Assembly: GCF_000426465.1 (NCBI RefSeq)
Contig: NZ_KE384527.1
Location: forward strand, 144,737-208,736
Direction: 5' to 3'
Source of the DNA: Epilithonimonas caeni DSM 17710
Lineage (GTDB): Bacteria > Bacteroidota > Bacteroidia > Flavobacteriales > Weeksellaceae
Length of the DNA stretch: 64,000 bases
Position numbers and translations under genes: made by a program. How positions within the stretch are numbered: the first letter of the stretch is position 1; the number at the start of each line of letters is the position of its first letter. The notes beneath the pieces were generated by a model. The model was not told the DNA's origin. It did not search any database and worked only from the letters and a program-made list of their open reading frames with translations. Positions 8,457 to 16,822 of the stretch are shown here, piece after piece.

Positions 8457-8642
8457 TTGAAAAAACAACTTTACATATACGCGGGTCTTATCATTTTATT
8501 TGTCGCTTACAATTTTTACAAACCGATCAAAGATGAAAGATCAGATACTGTCATCAACATCCTCTTTGCCAGCATATTATTTCTATACATCGCATACATT
8601 GCTTATCTTGTTCTTAAGAAGATAAGCAAGAAAGATCAGTAA
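8457..8642 (+). CDS. Small two-helix membrane protein, function unknown
   Basis: This 61-residue protein starts at TTG and has two hydrophobic stretches, YIYAGLIILFVAYNFY (about 6-21) and INILFASILFLYIAYIAYLV (about 34-53), with a lysine-rich tail (KKISKKDQ). Positive ends and helices fit an inner-membrane peptide. It stands alone between the GNAT gene and the nuo promoter. No family is recognised, and the lack of an ATG lowers certainty. Confidence 0.55.
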   Translation: MKKQLYIYAGLIILFVAYNFYKPIKDERSDTVINILFASILFLYIAYIAYLVLKKISKKDQ

Positions 8643-8734
8643 GTCCTTATTTATAACAATTCTAAATTTTCAAAAAGAGACTTTTGTCTCCTCTACATAA
8701 GGCCGATAATTTAATATATTAAATCTTTATTTAG

Positions 8735-8742
8735 TATTTTTG
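8735..8742 (+). promoter_or_regulatory. Candidate -7 box of the nuo operon
   Basis: TATTTTTG matches TAnnTTTG and lies 20 nt before nuoA. The upstream 40 bp is very AT-rich and has no clear TTG at -33. It is the best candidate for the main complex I promoter. Confidence 0.5.
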
Positions 8743-8762
8743 CATAGTTAAATTTAGACTTT

Positions 8763-9134
8763 ATGAATTTACCCGAAAATTATATTCCTATACTGATTCA
8801 GGCAGGAGTTGGTCTTGGTTTCGTCATCATTTCTTTGCTGGGCGCTCATTTCTTGGGACCACAGCAAAAGAAAGGAAATTCTGTAAAAAACCAGAGCTGG
8901 GAATGTGGAGTTGCTGTAGAAGGTAATGCCAGAACACCTTTTTCTATCAAATACTTTTTGACTGCGGTTTTGTTTGTTCTATTCGATATAGAAATCGTAT
9001 TTTTTTATCCATATGCTGTTAACTTCAGAGAATTTGGAATGCAGGGCTTTTTAGCAGTTCTTACATTCGTAGCTATTTTCTTTGTAGCGTTTTTCTATGT
9101 TTGGAAACGCGGCGCATTAGATTGGGATAAATAA
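8763..9134 (+). CDS. nuoA: NADH-quinone oxidoreductase subunit A
   Basis: This is the first gene of the 14-subunit complex I operon (proton-pumping NADH:menaquinone oxidoreductase). NuoA is a three-helix membrane subunit (123 residues, normal) at the junction of the membrane and peripheral arms. Hydrophobic helices lie at about 10-30, 65-85 and 95-115. The conserved loop SWECGVAVEGNARTPFSIKYF contains the cysteine that lies by the quinone channel, and LFDIEIVFFYPYA is the conserved acidic helix 2. Confidence 0.96.
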   Translation: MNLPENYIPILIQAGVGLGFVIISLLGAHFLGPQQKKGNSVKNQSWECGVAVEGNARTPFSIKYFLTAVLFVLFDIEIVFFYPYAVNFREFGMQGFLAVLTFVAIFFVAFFYVWKRGALDWDK

Positions 9135-9195
9135 AATAATTATAAATTATAAATTTTGGATGATTTATTGCAGGTTTAAAACTCAGTAAGATTTT

Positions 9196-9234
9196 TAATC
9201 TAAAATTTAAAATTCAAAATCTAAAATCTAAAAA
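9196..9234 (+). repeat. Degenerate 7-bp repeat before nuoB
   Basis: The leader immediately 5' of nuoB is built of variants of the heptamer CTAAAAT. The same unit recurs before nuoG (14551-14582), and a related tct-aac form occurs before nuoI. No ribosome-binding GGAGG is visible inside it. Confidence 0.6.
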
Positions 9235-9795
9235 ATGTCAGATAAAAAACCAGTAATAATAACAGATGCGCCAGCTCCTGAGGGATATGAAGGAGAAGGA
9301 TTTTTCGCAACTAAACTGAGCAGTGTAATCGGGATGGCAAGAAAGTTTTCACTTTGGCCTTTACCGTTTGCAACTTCTTGTTGTGGTATCGAATTTATGG
9401 CGACATTGAATCCAACTTATGATGCTTCAAGATTTGGAATGGAAAGAAACTCTTTCTCTCCAAGACAGGCAGATATGTTGATGGTTTGCGGAACTATTTC
9501 TAAGAAATTAGGACCAGTTTTGAAAGAAGTTTACACCCAGATGGCTGAACCAAAATGGGTTGTTGCTGTTGGAGCCTGTGCTTCCAGCGGTGGTATTTTT
9601 GATACTTATTCAGTTTTACAGGGGATTGACAAAATCATTCCTGTTGACGTTTACGTTCCGGGCTGTCCGCCAAGACCTGAGCAAATCATCGAAGGTGTAA
9701 TGCAAGTGCAGGCTTTGGTAGAAAGCGAAAGCATCAGAAGAAGAGATATGCCGGAATATCAGCATTTGTTAGATTCTTACAATATTAGCAACTAA
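9235..9795 (+). CDS. nuoB: NADH-quinone oxidoreductase subunit B
   Basis: This peripheral subunit holds the terminal 4Fe-4S cluster N2 that hands electrons to quinone. It has 186 residues. The cluster ligands are visible in FATSCCGIEFM (about 44-54), GACASSGG (about 113-120) and VPGCPPRPEQI (about 142-152). The N-terminal 30 residues are a variable extension. It lies 5 bp upstream of nuoC. Confidence 0.97.
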   Translation: MSDKKPVIITDAPAPEGYEGEGFFATKLSSVIGMARKFSLWPLPFATSCCGIEFMATLNPTYDASRFGMERNSFSPRQADMLMVCGTISKKLGPVLKEVYTQMAEPKWVVAVGACASSGGIFDTYSVLQGIDKIIPVDVYVPGCPPRPEQIIEGVMQVQALVESESIRRRDMPEYQHLLDSYNISN

Positions 9796-9800
9796 GAGAA

Positions 9801-10295
9801 ATGACAAACGAATTTGTATTAGAAGCTATCACAAGAGAATTCCCTGAATCTGTAATCTCAAGTTCAGAACCTTATGGAATGCTGACGATTGAAATTAAAA
9901 AAGATGATATCAAGAAAGTAATTCATTATTTGAAAGATTCAACTTTGGAATTCAATTTTTTGACAGATATCTGTGGAATCCATTATCCTGAAACTCCTGA
10001 GAAAGAAATAGGCGTTGTTTATCATTTGCATAATTTGATGGCGAATTTCAGATTACGTCTTAAAATTTTTATGTCCAGAGAAAACATTGAGGTTGATTCT
10101 CTTGTAGAATTATATGCTGGCGCCAACTGGATGGAAAGAGAAACTTATGATTTCTACGGAATCAAATTCAAAGGGCATCCTGATTTGAGACCTATCCTTA
10201 ATATGGAAGACCTTGGATACCATCCAATGCTGAAGGAATATCGTTTGGAAGACGGAACAAGAACTGACAAGAACGATAGTATGTTCGGAAGATAA
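9801..10295 (+). CDS. nuoC: NADH-quinone oxidoreductase subunit C
   Basis: This is the 30-kDa-type subunit of the connecting arm (164 residues), separate from nuoD rather than fused as in Escherichia coli. The family signature ERETYDFYGIKFKGHPDLRP lies near residues 112-131, followed by ILNMEDLGYHPMLKEY. It supports the quinone-reduction module with NuoB and NuoD. Confidence 0.95.
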   Translation: MTNEFVLEAITREFPESVISSSEPYGMLTIEIKKDDIKKVIHYLKDSTLEFNFLTDICGIHYPETPEKEIGVVYHLHNLMANFRLRLKIFMSRENIEVDSLVELYAGANWMERETYDFYGIKFKGHPDLRPILNMEDLGYHPMLKEYRLEDGTRTDKNDSMFGR

Positions 10296-10310
10296 AACAT
10301 AACTGATGAA

Positions 10311-10362
10311 TGATAATTGATAAATGATTTTTATTTTATCAATCATCGCTTATCAATTATCA
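10311..10362. repeat. Inverted repeat in the nuoC-nuoD spacer
   Basis: TGATAATTGATAA at 10311-10323 and its exact complement at 10350-10362 can form a 13-bp hairpin directly upstream of the nuoD ATG. The spacer is AT-rich and made of TGATAA/TTATCA words. It may be a processing or stability element inside the long transcript. Confidence 0.55.
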
Positions 10363-10373
10363 ATTATAAAATT

Positions 10374-11597
10374 ATGAAAGATAACTCATTATCTAATATA
10401 CTTAACCAATACGACAGTAAGGAACAAATCGACGGACAATTGTACACATTGAACCTTGGTCCTACTCACCCTGCGACTCACGGGATTTTCCAGAACGTCC
10501 TTACAATGGATGGGGAAAGAATCCTTCACGCAGAGCAAACCGTTGGTTATATCCATAGAGCATTTGAAAAGATTTCTGAAAGAAGAAACTTTGCTCAGAT
10601 TACTACGCTTACAGACCGTATGAACTATTGTTCTGCGCCAATCAATAATTTGGGTTGGCATATGACAGTAGAAAAACTGATTGGTGTCAAAGTTCCAAAA
10701 CGTGTAGATTATATGCGTGTTATTTTGATGGAATTGGCAAGAATTGGTGACCATTTGATTTGTAATGGTGTAACAGGTATGGACTCCGGAGCAATTACAG
10801 GCCTTACTTATATGTTTATCGAAAGAGAGCGAATCTACGATATGTATGAGCAGATCTGTGGAGCGAGAATGACAACCAATATGGGAAGAATCGGAGGATT
10901 CGAAAGAGATTTCACGCCTAAGTTTCACGAGTTATTAAAAGATTTCTTAAAAACTTTCCCACCAAGATTTCAAGAATTTTGTAATCTTTTGGAGAGAAAC
11001 AGAATCTTTATGGACAGAACGATTGGCGCAGGAGCAATCTCAGCAGAGAGGGCTTTGAGCTATGGTTTCACTGGTCCAAATCTGCGTGCAGCCGGTGTTG
11101 ATTATGATGTGAGAGTTGCGCAGCCTTATTCTTCTTATGAAGATTTCGATTTCATCATTCCGGTAGGAACTGCTGGAGATACTTACGACCGTTTTATGGT
11201 TCGTCAGCAGGAAGTTTGGGAATCGATCAAAATCATCAAACAAGCTTACGAAAATCTGCCGGAAGGTCCTTTCCATGCAGACGTTCCAGAATTTTATCTT
11301 CCTGAAAAGGCAGATGTATATCAAAAAATGGAAGCTTTGATCTACCATTTCAAAATTGTAATGGGAGAAACGGATGTTCCTAAAGGCGAAGTTTACCACG
11401 CTGTTGAGGGTGGAAACGGAGAATTAGGTTTCTATCTCGTAAGTGATGGCGGAAGAAGTCCTTACAGACTGCACTTCAGAAGACCTTGTTTCATCTATTA
11501 TCAGGCGTATCCGGAAATGATTCAGGGTTCTGTAATTTCTGATGCAATCGTAACGATGTGTAGTATGAATATTATTGCGGGAGAATTAGACGCATAG
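10374..11597 (+). CDS. nuoD: NADH-quinone oxidoreductase subunit D
   Basis: This 49-kDa-type subunit forms the quinone-binding pocket with NuoB. It has 407 residues from the ATG at 10374; an upstream in-frame ATG at 10317 would start inside the repeat spacer and adds a non-conserved tail. LGPTHPATHGIFQ (about residue 28) contains the quinone-site histidine, EKISERRNFAQITTLTDRMNY follows, and the C-terminus ends MCSMNIIAGELDA with the family's terminal arginine replaced by alanine or a short variation. Confidence 0.95.
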   Translation: MKDNSLSNILNQYDSKEQIDGQLYTLNLGPTHPATHGIFQNVLTMDGERILHAEQTVGYIHRAFEKISERRNFAQITTLTDRMNYCSAPINNLGWHMTVEKLIGVKVPKRVDYMRVILMELARIGDHLICNGVTGMDSGAITGLTYMFIERERIYDMYEQICGARMTTNMGRIGGFERDFTPKFHELLKDFLKTFPPRFQEFCNLLERNRIFMDRTIGAGAISAERALSYGFTGPNLRAAGVDYDVRVAQPYSSYEDFDFIIPVGTAGDTYDRFMVRQQEVWESIKIIKQAYENLPEGPFHADVPEFYLPEKADVYQKMEALIYHFKIVMGETDVPKGEVYHAVEGGNGELGFYLVSDGGRSPYRLHFRRPCFIYYQAYPEMIQGSVISDAIVTMCSMNIIAGELDA

Positions 11598-11716
11598 AAA
11601 GACATTAAGAAAAAAGATGAAAGATAAAAGACTTTCATTTCAAAATAAAAATTGAATTTAGAATTCAGAATTGCGAGTCCTGACTCTTTGTTCTTGGTTC
11701 TTTAATCTTAAATAAA

Positions 11717-12226
11717 ATGAGCGAAACAATTGCTTTTAAACCTGAAAGCTTAGCACAGGTTCATAAAATTATCGCAAGATATCCGGAAGGAAGACAAAAG
11801 TCTGCTCTTATTCCTGTTTTGCATTTGGCACAAAAAGAATTCGATGGTTGGCTGGCTGTTCCGGTGATGGATTATGTGGCTGAATTATTGAGTATCACGC
11901 CTATTGAAGTATACGAAGTAGCAACTTTCTATACGATGTTCAATATGAAGCCGGTTGGAAAATATGTTTTGGAAGTTTGCAGAACGGGGCCTTGTATGCT
12001 GAACGGAAGTGATAATATCCTAGACCATATCCGAAAAAAATTGAATATTAAAGACGGAGAAACTTCTGAAGATGGATTATTCACATTGAAACCAGCTGAA
12101 TGTCTTGGAGCGTGTGGATATGCGCCAATGATGCAGTTGGGAAAATTCTATCATGAAAATTTAACAGTAGAAAAAGTTGATGAAATCCTTGAACTTTGCA
12201 GACAAGGAGCCATCGCTTTAGATTAA
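11717..12226 (+). CDS. nuoE: NADH-quinone oxidoreductase subunit E
   Basis: This is the 24-kDa-type subunit of the NADH-oxidising module (169 residues). It carries the 2Fe-2S cluster N1a, with ligands in CRTGPCMLNG (C..C spaced four apart) and CLGACGYAPM. The preceding 119-bp spacer after nuoD is non-coding and AT-rich. The gene lies 10 bp upstream of nuoF. Confidence 0.96.
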   Translation: MSETIAFKPESLAQVHKIIARYPEGRQKSALIPVLHLAQKEFDGWLAVPVMDYVAELLSITPIEVYEVATFYTMFNMKPVGKYVLEVCRTGPCMLNGSDNILDHIRKKLNIKDGETSEDGLFTLKPAECLGACGYAPMMQLGKFYHENLTVEKVDEILELCRQGAIALD

Positions 12227-12236
12227 TATTGAAGAA

Positions 12237-13592
12237 ATGGGTAAAAAACTTTTACTTAAAAATGCACATATAGAGGGAATTCGTTACTTTGAAACTTACC
12301 GTAAACACGGTGGTTATGAAGCTGCGGAAAAAGCTCTTAAAATGAAGCCTGAAGAAATCCTGGAAGAAGTTAAAACTTCCGGACTTCGTGGTCGTGGTGG
12401 CGCTGGTTTCCCGACTGGAATGAAGTGGAGTTTTCTTGCAAAACCAGAAGGCGTTCCAAGACACTTGGTTGTTAATGCTGACGAATCTGAACCGGGAACT
12501 TTCAAGGATAGATACCTGATGGAATTTCTTCCTCATCTTTTGATTGAAGGAATGTTGATTTCATCTTACACATTAGGTTCTAATACATCCTATATATACA
12601 TAAGAGGAGAATATTCCTGGATTCCGGATATTTTGGAGGAAGCAATCGATGAAGCTAAAGCAGCAGGCTTTCTTGGAAAAAATATCTTAGGAACAGGTTT
12701 CGATCTGGAAATCTATGTTCAAAGGGGTGCGGGAGCCTATATTTGCGGTGAAGAAACAGCTTTGCTGGAATCTCTTGAAGGCAGAAGAGGAAACCCAAGA
12801 CTTAAACCACCTTTCCCTGCTGTAAAAGGACTTTGGGAAAGACCAACGGTTGTTAATAATGTTGAATCTATAGCAGCTGTTGTTCCAATCATCGAAATTG
12901 GCGGTGCTGAATATGCTAAAATCGGCGTTGGAAGGTCAACAGGAACTAAATTGATTTCTGCTTGTGGTAACATCAACAAACCAGGTGTTTACGAAATCGA
13001 TATGACCATCACGGTTGAAGAGTTTATCTACTCAGATGAATATTGTGGTGGAATCCCAAATGGTAAAAAACTGAAAGCTTGTATTCCTGGAGGAAGTTCT
13101 GTTCCAATTGTTCCAGCCAATCTTTTACTGAAAACAATCAATGGTGAACCAAGATATATGAATTATGAATCTCTGGCTGACGGTGGTTTTGCTACCGGAA
13201 CGATGATGGGTTCAGGAGGATTCATTGTTTTGGATGAAGACCAGTGTGTAGTTAATCATACAATGACTTTAGCTAGATTCTACAACCACGAGAGTTGTGG
13301 ACAATGTACACCTTGCCGTGAAGGAACAGGCTGGATGTACAAAATCTTGAAAAAAATAGAAAAAGGAGAAGGAAAAATGGAAGATATCGATTTGCTTTGG
13401 GATATCCAGAGAAAAATCGAGGGGAATACCATTTGTCCTCTTGGAGATGCGGCAGCTTGGCCGGTTGCTGCTGCCATCAGACACTTCAGAGATGAGTTTG
13501 AATGGCACGTTAACAATCCTGAGCTGAGCCAGACTCAAAATTACGGAATAGCAAACTATGCAGACCCTATTCCAGCTGTTAGTAACAGTTAG
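12237..13592 (+). CDS. nuoF: NADH-quinone oxidoreductase subunit F
   Basis: This is the flavoprotein that binds NADH and FMN and passes electrons to the N3 4Fe-4S cluster (451 residues). GLRGRGGAGFPTGMKW (about 49-64) is the NADH-binding glycine-rich loop, and ICGEETALLESLEG binds FMN. ESCGQCTPCREGTGW plus TICPLGDAAAWP holds the four cluster cysteines. The segment after about residue 430 is a variable tail. Confidence 0.97.
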   Translation: MGKKLLLKNAHIEGIRYFETYRKHGGYEAAEKALKMKPEEILEEVKTSGLRGRGGAGFPTGMKWSFLAKPEGVPRHLVVNADESEPGTFKDRYLMEFLPHLLIEGMLISSYTLGSNTSYIYIRGEYSWIPDILEEAIDEAKAAGFLGKNILGTGFDLEIYVQRGAGAYICGEETALLESLEGRRGNPRLKPPFPAVKGLWERPTVVNNVESIAAVVPIIEIGGAEYAKIGVGRSTGTKLISACGNINKPGVYEIDMTITVEEFIYSDEYCGGIPNGKKLKACIPGGSSVPIVPANLLLKTINGEPRYMNYESLADGGFATGTMMGSGGFIVLDEDQCVVNHTMTLARFYNHESCGQCTPCREGTGWMYKILKKIEKGEGKMEDIDLLWDIQRKIEGNTICPLGDAAAWPVAAAIRHFRDEFEWHVNNPELSQTQNYGIANYADPIPAVSNS

Positions 13593-13637
13593 ATAAAAGA
13601 TTAAATAGAATTTGTATTTTCAAATTCACTAGAAATA

Positions 13638-14486
13638 ATGAAGAAGTTCTTTGAATTCGTTTTTGTATTTTTTGTTGGGATAACAACTGTATTCGGACAA
13701 AATCAAGACACAGTTAATAATTCTGGTTATAACCAATCCAAATTTTCCAAAGGAACGATGTTCGTTTTTTGGGGTTGGAACAGAGCAGGATTCAGTAAGT
13801 CTGATATCAGATTTAGAGGGAATGGCTATGATTTCACATTAAATAATGTTGTAGCTCATGACAGACCTTCTAAATTGAGCTGGGACTATATTAATCCATC
13901 AGAGGTATCGGCTCCACAGTTTAATTTTAGACTGGCTTATTTTATTAAGGATAATCTAGCTGTTGTGATTGCGCAGGATCATATGAAATATGTGATGGAC
14001 CAGAATCAGACTGTAGATATTAACGGACATATTTCAGATCCAACTTATGCTGCAATGGTTCATAATGGCGAAGTTAATTTATCGGATGAACAATTTTTGA
14101 CATTTGAGCATACCGATGGTCTTAATTATATCAATCTAGGTCTGGAAAAATACAAGAACATTTTATCCAAAAAGGATTTTAACATCTTTTGGGCTTACGG
14201 AGGCGGAATTGGTGCACTGGTGCCGAAAAGCAATGTAAAACTTTTTGGAAATGAGAGAAGTGACAGATACCATTTGGCGGGATTCGGGCTGGATGCGAGG
14301 ACCAACATCGATCTGGTATTTTGGAACCATTGGATGGCAAGAGTAGAAGGTAAATTCGGTTATATCAATATGCCGGATATCAAAACAACTCTTAATAATA
14401 AACCTGATAAAGCGAGTCAGGACTTCGTATTCTATCAAGTTAATTTTGGTGTTGGATATGTATTTAATAGAAAAATAAAAAATTAA
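13638..14486 (+). CDS. Outer-membrane beta-barrel-like protein inserted in the nuo operon, function unknown
   Basis: This is a 282-residue exported protein between nuoF and nuoG on the same strand. The N-terminus MKKFFEFVFVFFVGITTVFG is a signal peptide with likely cleavage before QNQ. The mature part is rich in alternating aromatic/polar strands (MFVFWGWNRAGFSKSD, FNFRLAYFIKDNLAVVIAQD, WMARVEGKFGYINMPD) and ends in a typical terminal barrel strand, FVFYQVNFGVGYVFNRK. No cofactor site or known complex I domain is seen. The gaps are 45 bp and 101 bp, so it is probably co-transcribed with complex I, though a direct role is not shown. Confidence 0.75.
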   Translation: MKKFFEFVFVFFVGITTVFGQNQDTVNNSGYNQSKFSKGTMFVFWGWNRAGFSKSDIRFRGNGYDFTLNNVVAHDRPSKLSWDYINPSEVSAPQFNFRLAYFIKDNLAVVIAQDHMKYVMDQNQTVDINGHISDPTYAAMVHNGEVNLSDEQFLTFEHTDGLNYINLGLEKYKNILSKKDFNIFWAYGGGIGALVPKSNVKLFGNERSDRYHLAGFGLDARTNIDLVFWNHWMARVEGKFGYINMPDIKTTLNNKPDKASQDFVFYQVNFGVGYVFNRKIKN

Positions 14487-14550
14487 GGTATTTTAAATAT
14501 ATCTTAGAAAATAAATAGAATTGACATAAGATTTGGAACAAGGATTTTCA

Positions 14551-14582
14551 TCTAAAATCTAAAATCTAAAATCTAAAATCTT
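14551..14582 (+). repeat. Tandem TCTAAAA heptamer array before nuoG
   Basis: About four and a half near-perfect copies of the 7-bp unit TCTAAAA lie just before the nuoG ATG at 14588. The tract could vary in copy number by slippage and change translation of nuoG. Confidence 0.7.
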
Positions 14583-14587
14583 GAAAT

Positions 14588-15607
14588 ATGAGCGAAGAAG
14601 TCAAAAAATTTAAAGTAACCATAGACGGACAAACTACCGAAGTTTTGCCCGGTACTTCTATCTTGGAAGCAGCTAGACAAATCGGTGGAAAATCTGTACC
14701 TCCTGCAATGTGCTACTACAGCAAATTGGAAACCAGCGGTGGTAGATGTAGAACGTGTTTGGTAGAAGTTTCCAAAGGTTCTGAAGCAGACCCTAGACCA
14801 ATGCCTAAATTGGTTGCAAGCTGTAGAACCGGCGTAATGGACGGAATGGAAGTTAAAAATTTGACTTCTGAAAAAGCGCAGGAAGGTAGAAAAGCGGTTA
14901 CCGAATTTCTTTTGGTGAATCACCCTTTGGATTGTCCAATTTGTGATCAGGCCGGAGAATGTCACCTTCAGGATCTGGGTTATGAACACGGTGTAGCCAA
15001 TACCAGAACAGAATTCGAGAGAAATACCTATGATGCAGACGACATCGGTCCAAACATCAAATTAAATATGAATCGTTGTATCCTTTGCGCAAGATGTGTA
15101 TTGGCAGCGAATCAGTTAACTGAAAAAAGAGAACACGGAATCCTTTACAGAGGCGACCACGCAGAAATATCAACAATGCTGAACAAAGCTTTGGACAATG
15201 ATTTCATCGGAAACGTGATCGACGTTTGTCCAGTTGGCGCGTTAACAGATAGAACGGCAAGATTTGCAAGCAGAGTCTGGTTTACAAAACCTTACAATGC
15301 AACTTGTACCTGCACAAAATGTAATGGAAAAGCTGTACTTTGGATGAAGGGAGACGAAGTGGTAAGGGTAACCGCAAGAAAAGACCAATACGGTGAAGTG
15401 GAAGAATGGATCTGTGATGAGTGTCGTTTCCACAAAAAAGATACTGCACTTTGGAACATCGAAGGACCAAGACATATCGATAGACATTCTGTGATTTCTC
15501 TTAACCATTACGAGAAAAAAACAGACAGCTACAATGTTTTGGATAATCCGGAAGCCAAAGAGATCGGTGTAGCAGACGAAAAAGAAATTGAAAAATTAGA
15601 TAATTAA
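14588..15607 (+). CDS. nuoG: NADH-quinone oxidoreductase subunit G, short form
   Basis: This is the iron-sulphur relay subunit of complex I. At 339 residues it stops where the large molybdopterin-like domain of the Escherichia coli protein (about 900 residues) would begin. Visible clusters are: 2Fe-2S (C42, C54, C57, C79); H112-x3-C116-x2-C119-x5-C125; C164-x2-C167-x2-C170 with C214; and C240, C242, C245, C276, C279 at the edge of the missing domain. No remnant lies in the 60 bp before nuoH, so the gene looks intact. A short NuoG is known in Bacteroidetes. Confidence 0.93.
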   Translation: MSEEVKKFKVTIDGQTTEVLPGTSILEAARQIGGKSVPPAMCYYSKLETSGGRCRTCLVEVSKGSEADPRPMPKLVASCRTGVMDGMEVKNLTSEKAQEGRKAVTEFLLVNHPLDCPICDQAGECHLQDLGYEHGVANTRTEFERNTYDADDIGPNIKLNMNRCILCARCVLAANQLTEKREHGILYRGDHAEISTMLNKALDNDFIGNVIDVCPVGALTDRTARFASRVWFTKPYNATCTCTKCNGKAVLWMKGDEVVRVTARKDQYGEVEEWICDECRFHKKDTALWNIEGPRHIDRHSVISLNHYEKKTDSYNVLDNPEAKEIGVADEKEIEKLDN

Positions 15608-15667
15608 TAAAAATTTAAACTCAACTTTTACAAAAACTTTGAACTTTAAATTTTGAACTTTTAAAAT

Positions 15668-16732
15668 ATGGAATTACTGACTTTTAAAATCATATTAGTA
15701 TTGGCGCTATTCCTTTTGGCACTTACTATTGCTGCCTATTCTACTTGGGCAGAAAGAAAAGTGGCGTCGATAATGCAAGACCGTATCGGACCAAACAGAG
15801 CAGGACCATTCGGGTTATTACAACCGTTGGCAGATGGTGGTAAATTTTTCTTCAAAGAAGACTTTACGCCGGCTAATGCTGAAAAATTCCTTTTCATCTT
15901 AGGACCGTCATTGGTGATGTTTATTTCATTGATCACAGGAGCCGTAATTCCTTGGGGTAAAACATTGAATTTCGGAGGCGTTTCTTACGATCTGCAAGTT
16001 GCTAATATTGATGTGGGTGTTCTTTTCATTATCGGTATGGCTTCTATCGGAGTTTATGGAATTATGATCGGTGGTTGGGCTTCCAACAACAAATATTCGT
16101 TATTAGGCGCTATCAGAGCTTCTTCCCAGATGATCTCTTATGAATTAGCAATGGGATTAGCATTGCTTTCTATCATTATGATGACAGGGAGTCTTGATCT
16201 AAAAGCAATTTCTGAAGCTCAATCTACCGGGAAAATTTGGGGATTCATTCCTGCTATTTCCGGAATCAACTGGAATATTCTTTATCAACCTCTAGCTTTC
16301 TTAATATTTTTTGTTGCTGCTTTAGCGGAAACCAATCGTCACCCTTTCGATTTGCCAGAATGTGAATCTGAATTGGTAACGGGTTACTCTACCGAATATT
16401 CATCAATGAAATTAGGACTATATATGTTCGGGGAATATGTGAACATGTTTATTTCAAATGCATTCATGGTGGTTCTTTTCTTCGGAGGTTATAATTATCC
16501 CGGAATCGATTGGGTAACCCATAACTGGGGAGAAAATGTTGCAGGAGTATTAAGTATTGTTGCATTTTTAACAAAAACGATCATCGGAATTTTGATCTTC
16601 ATGTGGATCAGATGGACACTTCCGAGATTCAGATATGACCAACTAATGCACCTTGGATGGAAAACTTTGATTCCATTGGCATTGGTAAATCTAATTGTAA
16701 CAGGTGCTGTGATTTTAGCATTTGGAAATTAA
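15668..16732 (+). CDS. nuoH: NADH-quinone oxidoreductase subunit H
   Basis: This multi-helix membrane subunit forms part of the quinone chamber (354 residues). WAERKVASIMQDRIGPNRAG and FGLLQPLADGGKFFFKED near the N-terminus are the two signature stretches. AETNRHPFDLPECESELV with VTGYSTEYSSMKLG is the conserved acidic loop facing the quinone channel. Eight or more hydrophobic helices are evident. Confidence 0.97.
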   Translation: MELLTFKIILVLALFLLALTIAAYSTWAERKVASIMQDRIGPNRAGPFGLLQPLADGGKFFFKEDFTPANAEKFLFILGPSLVMFISLITGAVIPWGKTLNFGGVSYDLQVANIDVGVLFIIGMASIGVYGIMIGGWASNNKYSLLGAIRASSQMISYELAMGLALLSIIMMTGSLDLKAISEAQSTGKIWGFIPAISGINWNILYQPLAFLIFFVAALAETNRHPFDLPECESELVTGYSTEYSSMKLGLYMFGEYVNMFISNAFMVVLFFGGYNYPGIDWVTHNWGENVAGVLSIVAFLTKTIIGILIFMWIRWTLPRFRYDQLMHLGWKTLIPLALVNLIVTGAVILAFGN

Positions 16733-16822
16733 AAAATTGAAAATTTGATAATGAGGTGATGTGATAATATGGTTCAAAATCTAATATCTAACATCTGACT
16801 TCTAACATCTAACTTATATTAA

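Noticed and set aside
12252..12536. Antisense open frames within nuo genes (here opposite nuoF)
   Set aside because: They mirror strongly conserved coding sequence, have no start signals and no recognisable protein pattern.
14588..15607. nuoG as a truncated pseudogene
   Set aside because: All N-terminal cluster motifs are intact, the ending is clean before nuoH, and short NuoG proteins are the rule in this phylum as I know it.
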